64,000 nucleotides of DNA, taken from positions 40,229,515 to 40,293,514 of the forward strand of contig OU015528.1 of assembly GCA_907165065.1 (NCBI GenBank), given 5' to 3'. Positions 62,501 to 64,000 of this stretch are shown one piece after another (positions within the stretch are counted from its first letter, which is position 1; every line of letters begins with the position of its first letter). Made by a program: the position numbers and the translations under genes. Below the pieces are notes generated by a model. It had not been told where the DNA came from. It did no database searches and saw only the letters and a program-made list of their open reading frames with translations. Origin of the DNA: Caprimulgus europaeus. Taxonomy: Eukaryota > Chordata > Aves > Caprimulgiformes > Caprimulgidae.

Positions 62501-64000
62501 TTTGTGTTTCCTGATCCCAGAGCCTAGACCAAAATAACAAGATTTTGTTATATGATCCCCACCATCTTCTACATGAAACAATGAAATTCTTATCCAAAAT
62601 GCTTTCATATATTTATAAAAATAAAAATATAAATAAAAGTATTATATTTTTAAAATAAGATTTGTGTTGATGGTGTGCCGTGTAATTCCCTCGCCCACTC
62701 AAAAATTCTGCCCAGTATTTCATGTACAATAATAAAACATTCCACAGCTCCCTGCTATAGTTTTCAGTGTCCTTTAGGAATTATGTCAAAGGGCATTACC
62801 ATTAGATTGACGCCACTAGAACAATATTGCTCCTTTTTGACAGCAGTTAATGATTCAGGTCACTAGTCTGAACCATACTCACTGGCTTTGTCAAATACAT
62901 AAACCCTTTGTCCAAAAAGAGTACAGAAAAGTGAGCTTTTTCATTTGAAGGAAAATGTGAATCCATCTCAGACACTTATTTTTCATACCTGGACAAGTGT
63001 ATATGAAAACTAAGCAAATCTACAGTAATCAATTCAAAACTACTTTCTTTATTTGCACGCATAAATTTTCTATAAAACAACTAATGCATTCAGGGACGTA
63101 TAAAGAAGGCATCAGAATAAAAAACGAACCTACAATAGATTCACTTCAGATCTTTCATGAATTAGTTTTTACTGAGTTTGCTTTTTAAGTAAGTGAAAGC
63201 TGAACAAACAGAGCTGTAATAGTAACAGTAAATGTTGTTTTAATTATAGGCAAAGAGTTATAAAGACATTGCTTATAACTATTAGAAAGTCAGCAACATC
63301 TAATTACAAAATTAGTTCTTTTTTCTCTCTTGAATAGTAAAACATAAATATGTTCGTTTCTAAAAAATAATATTCTGATAAGTGAAATAATTGCCTTTTG
63401 ATTTTTTATATTTTGAAGACTTATCTAGTTTCAAATAATTTTGAGGTAGATATTTTCCAGAAATACTTTATTTTACAGTCATGAAAGATTAAAGAAATAT
63501 GTCTTTGTATGCAAATACCATTAAAATAGTTACGTCAAAGATCATGTAAAAACTGTTTTTCTCTCTTGAGTTTTAAGAATAAATGGTTTTGCCATATGAC
63601 AGTTTGCCTTGTTAGTCACAGAATACAGACCCCAGACAACACTGAGTGCTTATGTTATAGTTCAGCCAGCTCTTCGGATGATGTAAATCAATGTACCTCT
63701 GTTGAAGGCATCAGGGCTACATTTATGTACATCAGCTAAAGACCCAGACCTTTATATTTACCAGGCCCTTCACATTTTCAAGTGTCTCTACAAGCACTGC
63801 TTCTTTCACCTCAGTTACAGGAATTCCATACAAATTCTCTTTTTTTTTTTTAAAAAAAAGGACTCCAATAAGCCCATGAAACTGAAAGTGAGATTCTGTT
63901 TGCAGATGAAGGTGTCTGTATGTAGATATTCACATGCGAACTAGAGATTAGCTCATTTACATATTAGATATATGCTATCAGTTGAAATTTCCTCAAGTAC
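59551..64000. other. Unassigned AT-rich sequence to window end
   Basis: About 4.4 kb with no recognised gene, CR1 or LTR. Small low-complexity stretches include a TCTC-rich patch at 62268-62305, an A run near 59791 and a T/A run near 63840-63860. Confidence 0.5.

Noticed and set aside
1..64000. tRNA, rRNA, CRISPR array or bacterial-style operon
   Set aside because: No cloverleaf with a conserved B-box, no rRNA text and no regularly spaced identical short repeats were seen. The CR1 and avian-type LTR content indicates a vertebrate nuclear genome.

Overview
This window looks like bird nuclear DNA, probably from an intergenic region or a very large intron. It is visibly AT-rich, has no convincing host exon, RNA gene or CpG-island promoter, and its recognisable content is almost entirely transposable elements typical of birds. 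These are CR1 LINE fragments, with 3' ends built of the octamer ATTCTRTG, and solo LTRs of endogenous retroviruses. Two of the LTR types (one starting TGTCCTGGTTTT, one ending CCACCACA) I recall from many bird genomes. The species cannot be named from sequence alone.

Layout. Positions 1-8874 are mostly unassigned AT-rich sequence with a dispersed direct repeat (1485-1610 and 3259-3386) and a small GC/CpG-rich island of unknown origin (about 5060-5270). At 8875-10215 is a minus-strand CR1 split by a 456-bp LTR-like insertion with a 6-bp target duplication. A second solo LTR with a perfect 6-bp duplication is at 11159-11613. At 13200-14902 is an internally deleted CR1 that keeps ORF1 and the distal part of ORF2. 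A long imperfect hairpin is centred on 16906-17101, followed by a solo LTR at 17401-17894. A 1.1-kb minus-strand LTR (22232-23364) carries about nine degenerate repeat units. CR1 copies follow at 24914-27215 and 27921-28537. A (TAA)27 tract is at 30277-30359. Then come an 18-bp minisatellite, a minus-strand LTR containing a (GGAGA)n tract of about 185 bp, and another LTR of the same family 1 kb away (33739-34401). A CR1 lies at 39810-40357. After a long repeat-poor stretch, an 83-bp direct duplication is at 49294-49376 and 50813-50895. The last cluster is CR1 (54211-54377), CR1 (55024-55559), LTR (55668-56354) and a deleted CR1 with a mutated catalytic motif (58101-59550). The rest to 64000 is unassigned.

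How the parts work together: there is no operon or pathway here. Every reverse-transcriptase reading frame is 5'-truncated, frameshifted or internally deleted, so none should be active. I found no clearly new biological system. The observations most worth checking are the 68-bp-arm hairpin near 17 kb, the unit-array difference between two related LTRs, and the two sharp-edged local direct duplications.
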